Assembly: GCF_010726245.1 (NCBI RefSeq)
Contig: NZ_AP022561.1
Coordinates: forward strand, 1,302,001 to 1,366,000
Reading direction: 5' to 3'
DNA: 64,000 nt
Source of the DNA: Mycolicibacterium aichiense
GTDB taxonomy: Bacteria > Actinomycetota > Actinomycetes > Mycobacteriales > Mycobacteriaceae
Shown: one piece after another, positions 36,567 to 45,622 of the stretch
How the letters are laid out: the number at the start of each line of letters is the position of its first letter
Numbering within the stretch: position 1 is the first letter of the stretch
Notes under the pieces: generated by a model
What the model saw: only the letters and a program-made list of their open reading frames with translations
Told to the model about the DNA's origin: nothing
Databases searched by the model: none
Made by a program: the position numbers and the translations under genes

Positions 36567-38062
36567 CAGTTGACGCACTTGGGGTCATCGGACCCCGCGG
36601 TGATGATGGGCGACGGCGGGGGCGGGGTGGCGTCGCCGGCCTGACCGGCCGCCTGGCTGACCGCAGCCGACGTCGGCAGCGAGCCCTCCAGTCCCGATCC
36701 CGGTCCGGTGTAATCGCTGGACAGCACCACCCGCACGGTTCCCGCCGGAATCGCACTGTCGGCCACCACCGGAAGCCCGCCCAGTTCCTTGGCGACCGCC
36801 TGGGCGCCCAGGTCGTCCTCCTTGGCCGCCTGCACCTGGCTGTGCGTCACATGGTCCTTGTCGTTGTTGCCGATGTCGCCCGCCCCGAAGCCCTTGCCGG
36901 TGAGCACTTCTGACACCGCACCGGCGAGCCCGTTGATGTCGGTGTCGTTGACCACGTCGGCCTTGGTCTGGTCCGGTGCGTAGGCGATCTTCTCGGTCTT
37001 ACCCTCGGCCTGATCGTGCAGCAGGCTGGCGACCCATTCCTGCACCTGTGACGGGTCGACTCGGACCACGGACTGCATTCCGTCGTCGCTCCAGCCGGCT
37101 TCGTCGAGCACGGGGATGGTCGCGAACGCGACGTTGCCGCCCGCGAGGTTCTCCAGCTGCTTGATGAAATCCATGATGTCCCAGCCCGACGAGAGCACCA
37201 CCGAACGCTGGATGGCGTCCTGCAGCCGGTTCAGGGTCGACGGGCTGGTGAGCGTCTTACCGGAGATCACCTGGTGGGCCAGGGACGCCATCACAACCTG
37301 TTGGCGCACCACCCGGTCGAGGTCACCGCGGGGGAGGTCGTGACGCTGCCGGACGAAGCTCAACGCCTGCGGTCCGTTGAGCTTCTGCCAGCCTGCCGGG
37401 AAATCGGCACCGGAAAGTGGTTCGTAGACGGCATCTTTCAGGCAGACATTGACGCCGCCGAGCGCATCGGTGATCAGGGAGAAGCCGAGCAGGCCGATCT
37501 CGGCATAGTGGTCGACGGTCACGCCGGTCAGGTCGGCGACGGTCTTGATGAGCGCTTCACGGCCGGCCTCGACGGCTTTGGGTTCGGCCTCGGCCGGATC
37601 CATGCCCTGCTGCTCGACCAACTGCTTCATCTTCTCGAGCTTCACCTGGCCGTAGACGCCGTTGATCTTCGTCTTGTCCAGGCCTGGCGCCTTGACATAG
37701 GAGTCGCGGGGGATCGAGATCGCGGTCGCCGACTTCCCGTTGTTCGGAATGCGGACCAGGATGATCGTGTCGGTGTTCGTCGACACATCGTCGCCGGCAT
37801 GCAACGCCGCGAGCTCGTCCTCCGACAGGGGGTTGCCGTGGGCATCGGTGCGGCTGTCCATCCCGACCAGCAGAATGTCGATCGCGCCGTCCTGCCCGCC
37901 GCCGCCGAGGGCCGCGGTGCTCATGTGGAAGATGCCGTTCTCGAACGACCGGATCTTGCCCCACGCGACGCCGGTGCTGACCATCACGGTCACGGCGATC
38001 AACGCGAGCACAGTCCGGGTCACCCGCTGGGCGCCCGTCCGTGCTTCGGTGTCAGCAGGCAT
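36566..38062 (-). CDS. lcp1: LytR-CpsA-Psr (LCP) cell-wall ligase
   Basis: This 498-residue protein has one N-terminal membrane helix (about residues 15-35), an extracytoplasmic LCP domain with the pyrophosphate-binding arginines and aspartates (DILLVGMDSRTD, ISIPRDSYV, FVRQRHDLPRGDLDRVVRQQ) and a C-terminal LytR_C domain (TVRVVLSSDYTG). Mycobacterial LCP proteins join arabinogalactan to peptidoglycan. The match to Rv3267 (Lcp1) is by recall. It is divergent from rmlD, which supplies rhamnose for the same linker. Confidence 0.92.
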   Translation of the reverse strand: MPADTEARTGAQRVTRTVLALIAVTVMVSTGVAWGKIRSFENGIFHMSTAALGGGGQDGAIDILLVGMDSRTDAHGNPLSEDELAALHAGDDVSTNTDTIILVRIPNNGKSATAISIPRDSYVKAPGLDKTKINGVYGQVKLEKMKQLVEQQGMDPAEAEPKAVEAGREALIKTVADLTGVTVDHYAEIGLLGFSLITDALGGVNVCLKDAVYEPLSGADFPAGWQKLNGPQALSFVRQRHDLPRGDLDRVVRQQVVMASLAHQVISGKTLTSPSTLNRLQDAIQRSVVLSSGWDIMDFIKQLENLAGGNVAFATIPVLDEAGWSDDGMQSVVRVDPSQVQEWVASLLHDQAEGKTEKIAYAPDQTKADVVNDTDINGLAGAVSEVLTGKGFGAGDIGNNDKDHVTHSQVQAAKEDDLGAQAVAKELGGLPVVADSAIPAGTVRVVLSSDYTGPGSGLEGSLPTSAAVSQAAGQAGDATPPPPSPIITAGSDDPKCVN

Positions 38063-38129
38063 CAGCCCAGGCTACTGGCGAGGCGGGCGCATACCGGGTA
38101 GCCGAAACCGGCGTGCCAGACTCGTAATT

Positions 38130-39008
38130 GTGGTGGCGAGGATCGTGATTACGGGTGCCGGCGGCCAAGTGGGGACGTTTCTCGCAGGTGAGGCGGCCCG
38201 TCGGGGTGTCGAGGCCAGCGCATTGACCCATCGGCAGTGTGACATCACCGACTCCGATGCCGTCGAGCGGTTCATCGCCGCATCGGACCTGGTGGTGAAC
38301 TGTGCGGCCATCGCGAACGTCGACGCCGCCGAGGCGGACCCCGACACCGCCTACGCCGTCAACGCCACCGGAGCGGAGAACGTCGCGCACGCCTGCGCTC
38401 GAGCCGGCGCGCAACTGATACACCTGAGCACCGATTACGTCTTCAGTGGTCAGCAGCGCCACCCCTACGACGTCGGTGACGAGGCCGCGCCGCTGGGTGT
38501 CTACGGACGCAGCAAGCTCGCCGGTGAGGTGGCCGTCTTGGCCGCGATGCCCGACGCCCACGTCGTGCGCACCTCGTGGGTGTACACCGGCGCAGGGGGC
38601 ACCGATTTCGTGGCGGGGATCCGCCGGCTGGCCGGCACCGACGAGACCGCCGACGCGGTCGACGACCAGGTCGGGTCGCCGACCTACGTCAAAGACCTCG
38701 CCGACGCGGTATTCGAGATCGGGGAGGGGCGCATTCGGGAGCCTGTCCTGCACGTCGCCAACGAGGGCGCGTGCACGCGCTTGGAGCTGGCTCGAGCGGT
38801 GTTCACCGAACTCGGGGCCGACCCGCAGCGGATCCGGCCGGTGAGCACGGCGCAGGCGGGTCGCCCGGCTCCGCGTCCGGCGTACTCAGCCCTGTCGATG
38901 GGGCTCTCGGTGCGGGCCGGCCTCACCCCGCCGAGACCGTGGCGCGCGGCACTGGCCGAGGCGCTTGCCCAGCCCGTCCCCGGCGGACAGTTACCCTCTA
39001 CGCCGTGA
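38130..39008 (+). CDS. rmlD: dTDP-4-dehydrorhamnose reductase
   Basis: This short-chain dehydrogenase of about 292 residues has the NAD(P) motif IVITGAGGQVG, the catalytic YGRSK (YxxxK) and the substrate-specific STDYVFSG. It makes dTDP-L-rhamnose, the sugar of the arabinogalactan linkage unit. Two GTG codons in a row are possible starts. It overlaps wbbL by 4 nt (GTGA). Confidence 0.93.
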   Translation: MVARIVITGAGGQVGTFLAGEAARRGVEASALTHRQCDITDSDAVERFIAASDLVVNCAAIANVDAAEADPDTAYAVNATGAENVAHACARAGAQLIHLSTDYVFSGQQRHPYDVGDEAAPLGVYGRSKLAGEVAVLAAMPDAHVVRTSWVYTGAGGTDFVAGIRRLAGTDETADAVDDQVGSPTYVKDLADAVFEIGEGRIREPVLHVANEGACTRLELARAVFTELGADPQRIRPVSTAQAGRPAPRPAYSALSMGLSVRAGLTPPRPWRAALAEALAQPVPGGQLPSTP

Positions 39009-39892
39009 CGTCGAGCCGCCCCCTGACCGTGGTGACGGTGACCTACTCCCCGGGCTCACATCTGGATCGCTTTCTGTCCTCCTTGACCGTGGCCACCGAC
39101 CGTCCGGTGACGGTGGTGCTGGCCGACAACGGATCCACCGACGGGACACCGGAGGAGGCGGTGGAGCGCTATCCCGGCACCCGCCTGGTGCGCACGGGCG
39201 GAAACCTCGGCTACGGCAGCGCCGCCAACCGCGGTGTGGCGACCGTCCCCGCCGACGACGAGTTCGTGATCGTCGCCAACCCCGATGTGGTGTGGGGGCC
39301 CAACAGCATCGACGAGCTGCTCGAGGCCGCCGACCGCTGGCCGCGGGCCGCGACCCTCGGGCCGCTGATCCGGGACCCGGACGGCTCGGTCTACCCGTCG
39401 GCGCGCCATCTGCCGAGCCTGGTGCGCGGCGGCATGCATGCGGTGGTCGGCTTCGTGTGGAAGACCAATCCGTGGACCAAGGCCTATCGCCAGGAGTACC
39501 TGGAGCCCACCGAACGGCCGGTGGGCTGGCTGTCGGGATCGTGCCTGCTGATCCGGCGGGCGGCATTCGACCAGGTGGGCGGGTTCGACGAGCGCTACTT
39601 CATGTACATGGAAGACGTCGACCTCGGTGACCGGCTGGGCCGGGCCGGCTGGCTCAACGTCTACGTCCCGTCGTCGGAGATCCTGCACGCCAAGGGTCAC
39701 TCGACCGGCCGGGACCCGGCCAGCAACCTGCGGGCACATCACGAAAGCACCTACCTTTATTTGTCCGATCGGCATTTCGGCTGGTGGCGTGCGCCGCTGC
39801 GATGGACTATGAAGAGCGCGCTGAAGGTTAGGTCACGCGCGGCGGTACGGAAGTCTCGTCGCGAGCTGGCGAAAAGTAGGGGGACCCGGTGA
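39005..39892 (+). CDS. wbbL: rhamnosyltransferase of the arabinogalactan linker
   Basis: This GT2 enzyme of about 295 residues has a TVVTVTYSPGSHL start, the acidic VVLADNGSTDGTPEEA and NPDVVWGPN region and the later GGFDERYFMYMEDVDLG. It adds L-rhamnose to decaprenyl-PP-GlcNAc, an essential step in mycobacterial wall synthesis (Rv3265c). It is coupled by GTGA overlaps to both rmlD and manC, so the sugar supplier and the transferase are made together. Confidence 0.93.
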   Translation: MTSSRPLTVVTVTYSPGSHLDRFLSSLTVATDRPVTVVLADNGSTDGTPEEAVERYPGTRLVRTGGNLGYGSAANRGVATVPADDEFVIVANPDVVWGPNSIDELLEAADRWPRAATLGPLIRDPDGSVYPSARHLPSLVRGGMHAVVGFVWKTNPWTKAYRQEYLEPTERPVGWLSGSCLLIRRAAFDQVGGFDERYFMYMEDVDLGDRLGRAGWLNVYVPSSEILHAKGHSTGRDPASNLRAHHESTYLYLSDRHFGWWRAPLRWTMKSALKVRSRAAVRKSRRELAKSRGTR

Positions 39893-40974
39893 GTGGAATT
39901 GATCCGTCGAAGGTCGATGCGGTGGTGCTGGTCGGCGGCAAAGGCACCCGGCTACGGCCACTGACCGTGTCGGCGGCCAAGCCGATGCTGCCGACCGCGG
40001 GGTTGCCGTTCCTGACCCATCTGCTGTCTCGCATCGCCGAGGCCGGTATCGACCACGTGATCCTCGGCACGTCGTTCAAGGCGGCGACGTTCGAGAACGA
40101 ATTCGGCGACGGGTCCAAGCTCGGCCTGCAGATCGAGTACGTCGTCGAGGATCACCCGATGGGCACCGGCGGCGGGATCGCCAACGTCATTCCCAAACTG
40201 CGCAACGACACCGTGATGGTGTTCAACGGTGACGTCCTGTCCGGCATGGACCTGCGCCAGATGCTGGCCAGCCACCACGAGTCGCAGGCGGATCTGACCC
40301 TGCACCTGGTGCGCGTCAGCGATCCGCGGGCATTCGGCTGTGTGCCCACCGACGCGGACGGTCGCGTGGAAGCGTTCCTCGAGAAGACCGAAGATCCGCC
40401 GTCCGACCAGATCAACGCCGGCACCTACATCTTCAAGCGCGAAATCCTCGACCAGATCCCACGCGGGCGTGAGGTGTCGGTGGAGCGGGAGGTGTTCCCG
40501 GCCCTGCTGGCCGACGGTGTGAAGGTCTGCGGCTACGTCGACTCCAGTTACTGGCGCGACATGGGCACACCGGAGGACTTCGTGCGCGGCTCGGCCGACC
40601 TGGTTCGGGGTCTGGCGCCGTCGCCTGCGCTCGGCGGACGACGCGGGGAAAGCCTTGTGCACGACGGGGCGTCGGTGTCCCCGGGCGCGGTATTGGTCGG
40701 CGGGACCGTGGTGGGCCGCGGCGCCGAGATCGGGCCGGGTGTCCGCCTGGACGGCGCGGTCATCTTCGACGGGGCGCACATCGAGGCGGGCTCGGTCGTG
40801 GAGCGGTCGATCATCGGCGCCGGCGCGCGGATCGGTCCGCGCGCGTTACTGCGCGACGCCATCATCGGTGACGGCGCGAACATCGGTGCGCGCTGCGAAC
40901 TCCTGCGCGGTGCGCGGGTGTGGCCGGGAGTTGTGATCCCGGACTGCGGCGTTCGCTACTCGTCGGACATCTAG
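39889..40974 (+). CDS. manC: mannose-1-phosphate guanylyltransferase (GDP-mannose synthesis)
   Basis: This 361-residue nucleotidyltransferase begins VVLVGGKGTRLRPLT and carries the FNGDVLSG metal site, followed by a C-terminal left-handed beta-helix with hexapeptide repeats (about residues 255-350). It makes GDP-mannose for PIMs, lipomannan and glycoproteins; the orthologue Rv3264c is named manB or manC in different annotations. The protein also resembles glucose-1-phosphate thymidylyltransferases, but synteny supports GDP-mannose. Its stop overlaps the NUDIX stop by 4 nt. Confidence 0.88.
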   Translation: MSGIDPSKVDAVVLVGGKGTRLRPLTVSAAKPMLPTAGLPFLTHLLSRIAEAGIDHVILGTSFKAATFENEFGDGSKLGLQIEYVVEDHPMGTGGGIANVIPKLRNDTVMVFNGDVLSGMDLRQMLASHHESQADLTLHLVRVSDPRAFGCVPTDADGRVEAFLEKTEDPPSDQINAGTYIFKREILDQIPRGREVSVEREVFPALLADGVKVCGYVDSSYWRDMGTPEDFVRGSADLVRGLAPSPALGGRRGESLVHDGASVSPGAVLVGGTVVGRGAEIGPGVRLDGAVIFDGAHIEAGSVVERSIIGAGARIGPRALLRDAIIGDGANIGARCELLRGARVWPGVVIPDCGVRYSSDI

Positions 40975-41510
40975 ACCCGCGAGCGGCCGACCGAGACCAG
41001 GTGCGCGACCGCGGCGTCGATCCCGTCGGGCAGCGCGTCGACCGGCCACCACCGCAGATCGAGTGATTCGTCGCTGATGGCGATCGTCGCGTCCGCAGGC
41101 GCACGGGCGATGAATTGCAGATCCAGATGCCGGGTGGGCACACCCAGCGAGCAGGTCAGTGCGTGAACGTTGATGGCGCCCAAGGCCGCGTCGATCTCCA
41201 GGCCGTCGATCCCGGACTCCTCGGCTGCCTCGCGCATCGCGGCCGCGACGATGTCGGCGTCGGAGTCCTCGCAATGCCCACCGAGCTGAACCCACCGTCC
41301 GAGCCGCGGATGCAGGGTGAGCAGCACCTGGTCACCGGTGTGGTTGACCACCAACGCCGAGGCCGTGATATGGCCTGGGACGCAGGCGCGCTCGCAGGCA
41401 TCGGTGCGGGCAAGCAGAAAAGCCAGGACGGCCTGGCGCAGCGAATCCTGGCAGTCGTCGGGCGCATCCCATTCGGTCAGCAGTTCGATGGCCGACTCCC
41501 GGACGCTCAC
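40971..41510 (-). CDS. NUDIX hydrolase
   Basis: The protein is about 179 residues with a NUDIX box ([20 protein letters not shown] then EESGI); REAAEES matches REUxEE, but the spacing to the first Gly/Glu is one residue off the textbook pattern, as in related actinobacterial proteins. Substrate unknown (nucleoside diphosphate derivative). The GTG overlaps the fbiB stop (GTGA), so it is coupled to F420 synthesis. Confidence 0.85.
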   Translation of the reverse strand: MSVRESAIELLTEWDAPDDCQDSLRQAVLAFLLARTDACERACVPGHITASALVVNHTGDQVLLTLHPRLGRWVQLGGHCEDSDADIVAAAMREAAEESGIDGLEIDAALGAINVHALTCSLGVPTRHLDLQFIARAPADATIAISDESLDLRWWPVDALPDGIDAAVAHLVSVGRSRV

Positions 41511-42850
41511 TTGCGCACCAGCAGATCGCCGACCGGCGCCGGCTCGCGGGGTTCGGGCGGTTCGACCGGATAACCGATCGCGACGGCACCCAGCGGTTCC
41601 CAATCAGGCGGTAGATCAAGGGTTTCCCGGACCAGTTCGGCCGCGAAGATGGTCGAACCGATCCAGCAGCTGCCCACGCCGCGCACGGCCAGCGCCACCA
41701 GGAGTGCCTGTACCGCGGCTCCGACCGCGACGGTGAACATCGTGTGCTCGGCCTGGGTGCGGACCGGGTCCGGATAGCTGTGGGCGCCTTCGGGCACCAG
41801 GAACGGGATGACGACCTCGGGTGCGTCATAGAGGATCTGACCGCGGGCGACTCGCCGTTCGACGGCGTCGGCGGGCTTGCCGTCGCCGGAAAGATCCTCG
41901 CGCCAGGCGTCTTTCATCCGGTCCAGCAGTTCGATGCGACGCACCCGATCCTGCAGCCAGACGAACCGTACCGGCCGGGTGTGGTGCGGGGCCGGGGCGG
42001 TCAGTGCCTCGGCGACGGCGTCCTCGATCAGCGCGTGGTCGACCGGCTCGGGCGCGAACTGGCGCACCGAGCGGCGCAGCAATTGGGCCTGGCGGCGCCC
42101 GAGTTCGAGCGACTCGGCGGTGCCCAGCCAGAACAGATCGTCCTCTCCGCCGCGCAGCAGGCGCGCCGCGGTGGATCCGTCGTCTTCGAGCTCGAGGCCG
42201 CGGACCACCGCGACGGGCACCGCGGTGAGCTTGCCCTTCACCAGGTCGGCGGCGGCGGCGATCTCGTCGGCGACGGCGACTTCGGTGACCACCAGCTCGT
42301 TGCCGTGCCGGTCGACGGCGCCGGCGTATCCGTAGAGGACCGGGAGGCCGGCCGAGCCGATCGCGGCGTCCGTCTGGCCGTTGCGCCAGGCGCGGCCCAT
42401 GGTGTCGGTGACCAGGACTGCGACATTCACCCCGAGCCGGTCGCGCAGTGCGGTGCGCAGCGCGGCGGCGCTGCCGTCGGGATCGACCGGCAGCAGGGCC
42501 AATTCGGTTGACCCGACGTTGGAGCCGTCGACGCCTGCGGCCGCCTGCACGATGCCGTTGCGGTTCTCGGTGATCAGCGTGCGGCCCTTGCGGGCCAGCA
42601 CCCGCACGGCCTCATCGTCGATGATCTTGCGGCGCAGCGCGTCCCGTTCTTCGGGGTCCGCAGGCGCCGCGACGATGCGGCCCTCGCACTTGGACATCAC
42701 CTTGCTGGTGACCACGACGATGTCGCCGTCGCGCAGCCACGGCGCTGCCGAAATGAGGGCACCCGCCAGATCATCGCCGGGACGGAACTCCGGAAGCCCG
42801 GGGACGGGCAGGATTTCGACCGGAGCCGCGCTGCCGTGCTCAATATTCAC
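41507..42850 (-). CDS. fbiB: coenzyme F420:L-glutamate ligase / reductase FbiB
   Basis: This 447-residue bifunctional protein has an N-terminal CofE-like domain (about 1-245) that adds gamma-glutamates to F420-0, and a C-terminal nitroreductase-like FMN domain (about 250-447; [22 protein letters not shown]) that reduces dehydro-F420-0. Length matches Rv3262. The GTG overlaps the fbiA stop by 4 nt. Confidence 0.95.
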   Translation of the reverse strand: MNIEHGSAAPVEILPVPGLPEFRPGDDLAGALISAAPWLRDGDIVVVTSKVMSKCEGRIVAAPADPEERDALRRKIIDDEAVRVLARKGRTLITENRNGIVQAAAGVDGSNVGSTELALLPVDPDGSAAALRTALRDRLGVNVAVLVTDTMGRAWRNGQTDAAIGSAGLPVLYGYAGAVDRHGNELVVTEVAVADEIAAAADLVKGKLTAVPVAVVRGLELEDDGSTAARLLRGGEDDLFWLGTAESLELGRRQAQLLRRSVRQFAPEPVDHALIEDAVAEALTAPAPHHTRPVRFVWLQDRVRRIELLDRMKDAWREDLSGDGKPADAVERRVARGQILYDAPEVVIPFLVPEGAHSYPDPVRTQAEHTMFTVAVGAAVQALLVALAVRGVGSCWIGSTIFAAELVRETLDLPPDWEPLGAVAIGYPVEPPEPREPAPVGDLLVRK

Positions 42851-43848
42851 GGCGCCACTCCGGCCAATTCCAGCCCGGCGCGCACCATCTCGGCGGTGGC
42901 CGCCGGGTCGGACATCAGCAGCGGTATCGAGTGCACCGTCAGGCCGGGTACGTCGGCGTGATCGCCTTCGGACACCAGCCAGTAGTCCAGGATTCCCGTC
43001 GCCGAGCGTGCGCCGTAGTGATGAGCCACGGCGTGCGAGGAGGTTTCGACTCCGATTACGGACAGGCATTCGTCGGCCATGCCGCGCAACGGCTTTCCAC
43101 CGATGATGGGGGAGTAGCCGACGACCGGGGCGGGTGTGGAGCGCAGCGCGGCGCGAACACCGGGGATGGCGAGGATCGCGCCGATGCTCACGACCGGGTT
43201 CGACGGGGCGAGCATGACGACGTCGGCTTCGGTGATCGCGTCGACGACACCGGGCCCGGCAGTGGCGTTTTCGGACCCCACGAACGCGAAACTGTGCGTG
43301 GCCACCTGGGCCCGGTAGCGCACCCACCACTCCTGGAAGTGGATGGCCTTGCGGTCACCGGTGTCGGGATCGTCGATCACAACGTGGGTTTCGCACCGGT
43401 CGTCACTGGCGGGCAGCAGTGTGGCCCCCGGCTGCCAGCGGTGGCACAGTGCCTCGGTCACTTGCGACAGCGGATATCCCGCACGCAGCATCTGACTGCG
43501 CACCAGATGTGTGGCGAGATCGCGGTCGCCAAGGCCGAACCAGTCGGGTTGGACACCGTAGGCCGCCAATTCTTCTTTCGCGTGCCACGTCTCGTTGCGA
43601 TGTCCCCAGCCGCGCTCGGGGTCGATACCTCCACCTAAGGTGTACATGCAGGTGTCGAGGTCGGGGCAGATACGCACACCGTGCATCCATGCGTCGTCGC
43701 CGATGTTGACCACGGCGGTCAGCGCGTGATCAAGATCGCCTGTGGCTCCGGATATCTGGCCGGCGAACTGTCCGAGGCCGAGCAATCGCTGCACGCCCAA
43801 CAGGAAGCGGGCACCCCCGACGCCGCCGACCAGAACGGTGATCTTCAC
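42847..43848 (-). CDS. fbiA: F420 precursor 2-phospholactate-type transferase FbiA (CofD)
   Basis: This 333-residue CofD-family enzyme begins [20 protein letters not shown] with a nucleotide-binding glycine loop and contains [14 protein letters not shown]. It transfers a phosphoenolpyruvyl/phospholactyl group from a guanylyl donor to the deazaflavin Fo. It is the first gene of the fbiA-fbiB-NUDIX operon and is divergent from whiB2. The GTG start fits family length. Confidence 0.95.
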   Translation of the reverse strand: MKITVLVGGVGGARFLLGVQRLLGLGQFAGQISGATGDLDHALTAVVNIGDDAWMHGVRICPDLDTCMYTLGGGIDPERGWGHRNETWHAKEELAAYGVQPDWFGLGDRDLATHLVRSQMLRAGYPLSQVTEALCHRWQPGATLLPASDDRCETHVVIDDPDTGDRKAIHFQEWWVRYRAQVATHSFAFVGSENATAGPGVVDAITEADVVMLAPSNPVVSIGAILAIPGVRAALRSTPAPVVGYSPIIGGKPLRGMADECLSVIGVETSSHAVAHHYGARSATGILDYWLVSEGDHADVPGLTVHSIPLLMSDPAATAEMVRAGLELAGVAP

Positions 43849-43978
43849 ACCGATCGACACTAGGCGGTCCGGCTTTTCGGCGACGAACGCGGTCACGATC
43901 GCGTCACTGCCGAGACACGCCGGGGCATCGACTCGCCGAATTATCCAAGGGAAATGGTATTAATTTCCGTTCAATCGC

Positions 43979-44007
43979 TTGACCGGGCCACTGCATAAGT
44001 GTCTAAT
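43979..44007 (+). promoter_or_regulatory. candidate SigA-type promoter for whiB2
   Basis: TTGACC (43979-43984), a 17-nt spacer and TCTAAT (44002-44007) resemble a housekeeping promoter. It would give a leader of about 135 nt before whiB2, which contains a LexA-like box. The remaining 43849-44147 sequence is AT-richer and shows no other gene. Confidence 0.5.
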
Positions 44008-44063
44008 CACATCAGTGTCATTTCCCGGTCGGACCAGCCGGTTTCGGTGTCCCAGACCGCGAT

Positions 44064-44079
44064 TCGACCAAGTGTTCGA
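44064..44079. promoter_or_regulatory. LexA (SOS) box-like site upstream of whiB2
   Basis: TCGACCAAGTGTTCGA compares with the mycobacterial SOS box TCGAAC-N4-GTTCGA: the right half is exact and the left half has one mismatch (5 of 6). It lies 68 bp upstream of the whiB2 ATG, in the probable leader or over a second promoter. Confidence 0.5.
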
Positions 44080-44147
44080 ACGAGTTGGGCACACTTCAAT
44101 AGTGGGCGACATGCAAAAGATCTACGAAACCAGGTGAGGAGGCGGAA

Positions 44148-44507
44148 ATGTCCTATGAGCACGTGTTCGGCACGATGGGGTTGCCGCAGTCCATTACCGG
44201 TTCGCAGACGATGGGGGTAATGGCACGCGCTCACCTGAGTTTGGTGCCAGACCCGATCATCGATGCGACGCCGGATTCGGCCGACGAAGAAGACCAGTGG
44301 CAGGAACGCGCGCTGTGCGCGCAGACCGATCCCGAAGCGTTCTTCCCCGAGAAGGGCGGTTCCACTCGCGAGGCCAAGCGGATCTGCTTGGGCTGCGAGG
44401 TCCGCGAGTCGTGCCTCGAGTACGCCTTGGCCAACGATGAGCGCTTCGGTATCTGGGGCGGACTCTCCGAGCGGGAGCGTCGTCGCCTCAAGCGCGGCAT
44501 CATCTGA
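44148..44507 (+). CDS. whiB2: WhiB-family Fe-S transcriptional regulator WhiB2 (WhmD)
   Basis: This 119-residue protein has four cluster cysteines (C57, C80, C83, C89; C-x2-C-x5-C) and the turn GIWGG (101-105) followed by a basic DNA-binding helix (SERERRRLKRG). WhiB2/WhmD is essential for septation and cell division. The ATG follows GAGGAGGCGGAA; later in-frame ATGs would give the shorter form annotated in slow growers. It is divergent from fbiA with a long regulatory leader. Confidence 0.93.
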   Translation: MSYEHVFGTMGLPQSITGSQTMGVMARAHLSLVPDPIIDATPDSADEEDQWQERALCAQTDPEAFFPEKGGSTREAKRICLGCEVRESCLEYALANDERFGIWGGLSERERRRLKRGII

Positions 44508-44534
44508 CGACGACCGCTGGTCGGAGGCTCCGAC

Positions 44535-44957
44535 TCAGTCGTCGTCGATGCTCGGGTCGATGACCGACGGCTCGACCCCGAGATAGGTGGCCACCTGCGC
44601 CACCAGAATCTCGTGCAGAAGATCGGTCAGATCGATCGAGTCCTTGGCCCGGCGCTCGATCGGCTTGCGAAACAGCACAATTCGGGCGCGCGTCGAGTTT
44701 CCGCGAACGTCCACCCCGGCTGGGATCAGCCGGGCCAACGCGATCGGCCCGTCGGCCACGACTTCCGCGGGCCACTGCACACTGTCCGGATCCTTGGGCG
44801 CGATGCGCGGGATCTCGTCGACTGCAACGTCCAGACCGGTGAGCCGTTGTTGCCAGCGCCGCTCGATCGGTTCATAGGCTTCCAGCACCGCCATGTCGAA
44901 CCGCTCCGCGCGGCTGCGCCAGCCCGGCACCGTCGGCGGCAGCAACGGGCCCCGCAT
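44535..44957 (-). CDS. zincin-fold metallopeptidase-family protein with broken HExxH motif
   Basis: This 140-residue protein resembles the small minimal-gluzincin family (PF06262 type), where HExxH binds zinc. Here the motif reads HEILV (115-119), so the second histidine is Val119 and catalysis is doubtful. The region ARIVLFRKPIERRA precedes it, as in the family. The start ATG (MRGPLLPP) has GGGGA upstream; a GTG 24 codons earlier would add an Arg/Ser-rich leader. Matches Rv3259. Confidence 0.75.
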   Translation of the reverse strand: MRGPLLPPTVPGWRSRAERFDMAVLEAYEPIERRWQQRLTGLDVAVDEIPRIAPKDPDSVQWPAEVVADGPIALARLIPAGVDVRGNSTRARIVLFRKPIERRAKDSIDLTDLLHEILVAQVATYLGVEPSVIDPSIDDD

Positions 44958-45119
44958 CTCACGTCCCCGGCGCGACCCCGGGCTGCCACCGGATCGGCCA
45001 CCTCGCCGGGAGCTGCGGGAATCGGCCACGGATGTGATCGTAACGGTTGTGAATCGGCCGCCCGGCGGCTGCGCGTGTCCCCCGGCAACCTGTGAATGAA
45101 CCGCGATAGCCTCACGGAC

Positions 45120-45545
45120 GTGAATGTTCCTCGTCGCTGCTGCCGGCCTGGATGCCCCCATTATGCGGTGGCGACGCTGACGTTCGTCTACTCCGATTCG
45201 ACTGCGGTCGTCGGGCCACTGGCAATCTCCCGCGAACCGCATTCGTGGGATCTGTGCATCACTCATGCCAACCGCATCACCGCCCCCCGCGGTTGGGAGC
45301 TGGTCCGCCACGCCGGGCCGCTGCCGGAGTTCCCGGACGAGGATGACCTCGTCGCGCTCGCCGATGCGGTCCGGGAAGGCCGTGAGTTGCCTGCGCGGCC
45401 CCCGATCGCCGGGTTCTCCGACCCCAGCGGCGCCGCGCATGCGCCCGCGACCGGCACGCCGATGATGCCGGCCGCCGCGCACCGGCCGACCACCGCCGGC
45501 CGCCGCCGTGGGCACCTGCGCGTACTGCCTGACCCCACCGACTGA
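45120..45545 (+). CDS. DUF3499 family protein, cysteine-containing
   Basis: The 141 residues start VNVPRRCCRPGCPHYAVATL with a possible metal-binding cluster (CC-x3-C and a later DLCITH). The function of this actinobacterial family (Rv3258c) is unknown. The C-terminal about 50 residues are Pro/Arg-rich and disordered. The GTG may be leaderless because a TAGCCT element lies 10 nt upstream; an ATG 8 codons earlier is the alternative. It precedes the mannose operon on the same strand. Confidence 0.8.
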   Translation: MNVPRRCCRPGCPHYAVATLTFVYSDSTAVVGPLAISREPHSWDLCITHANRITAPRGWELVRHAGPLPEFPDEDDLVALADAVREGRELPARPPIAGFSDPSGAAHAPATGTPMMPAAAHRPTTAGRRRGHLRVLPDPTD

Positions 45546-45622
45546 CCCGATAGCCGCCCTTGCGGAGGGTCCGGAACAGATAGGCTGGCGGCCAAGAGTC
45601 CCTCTCGGTCAGGAGATCTGTC

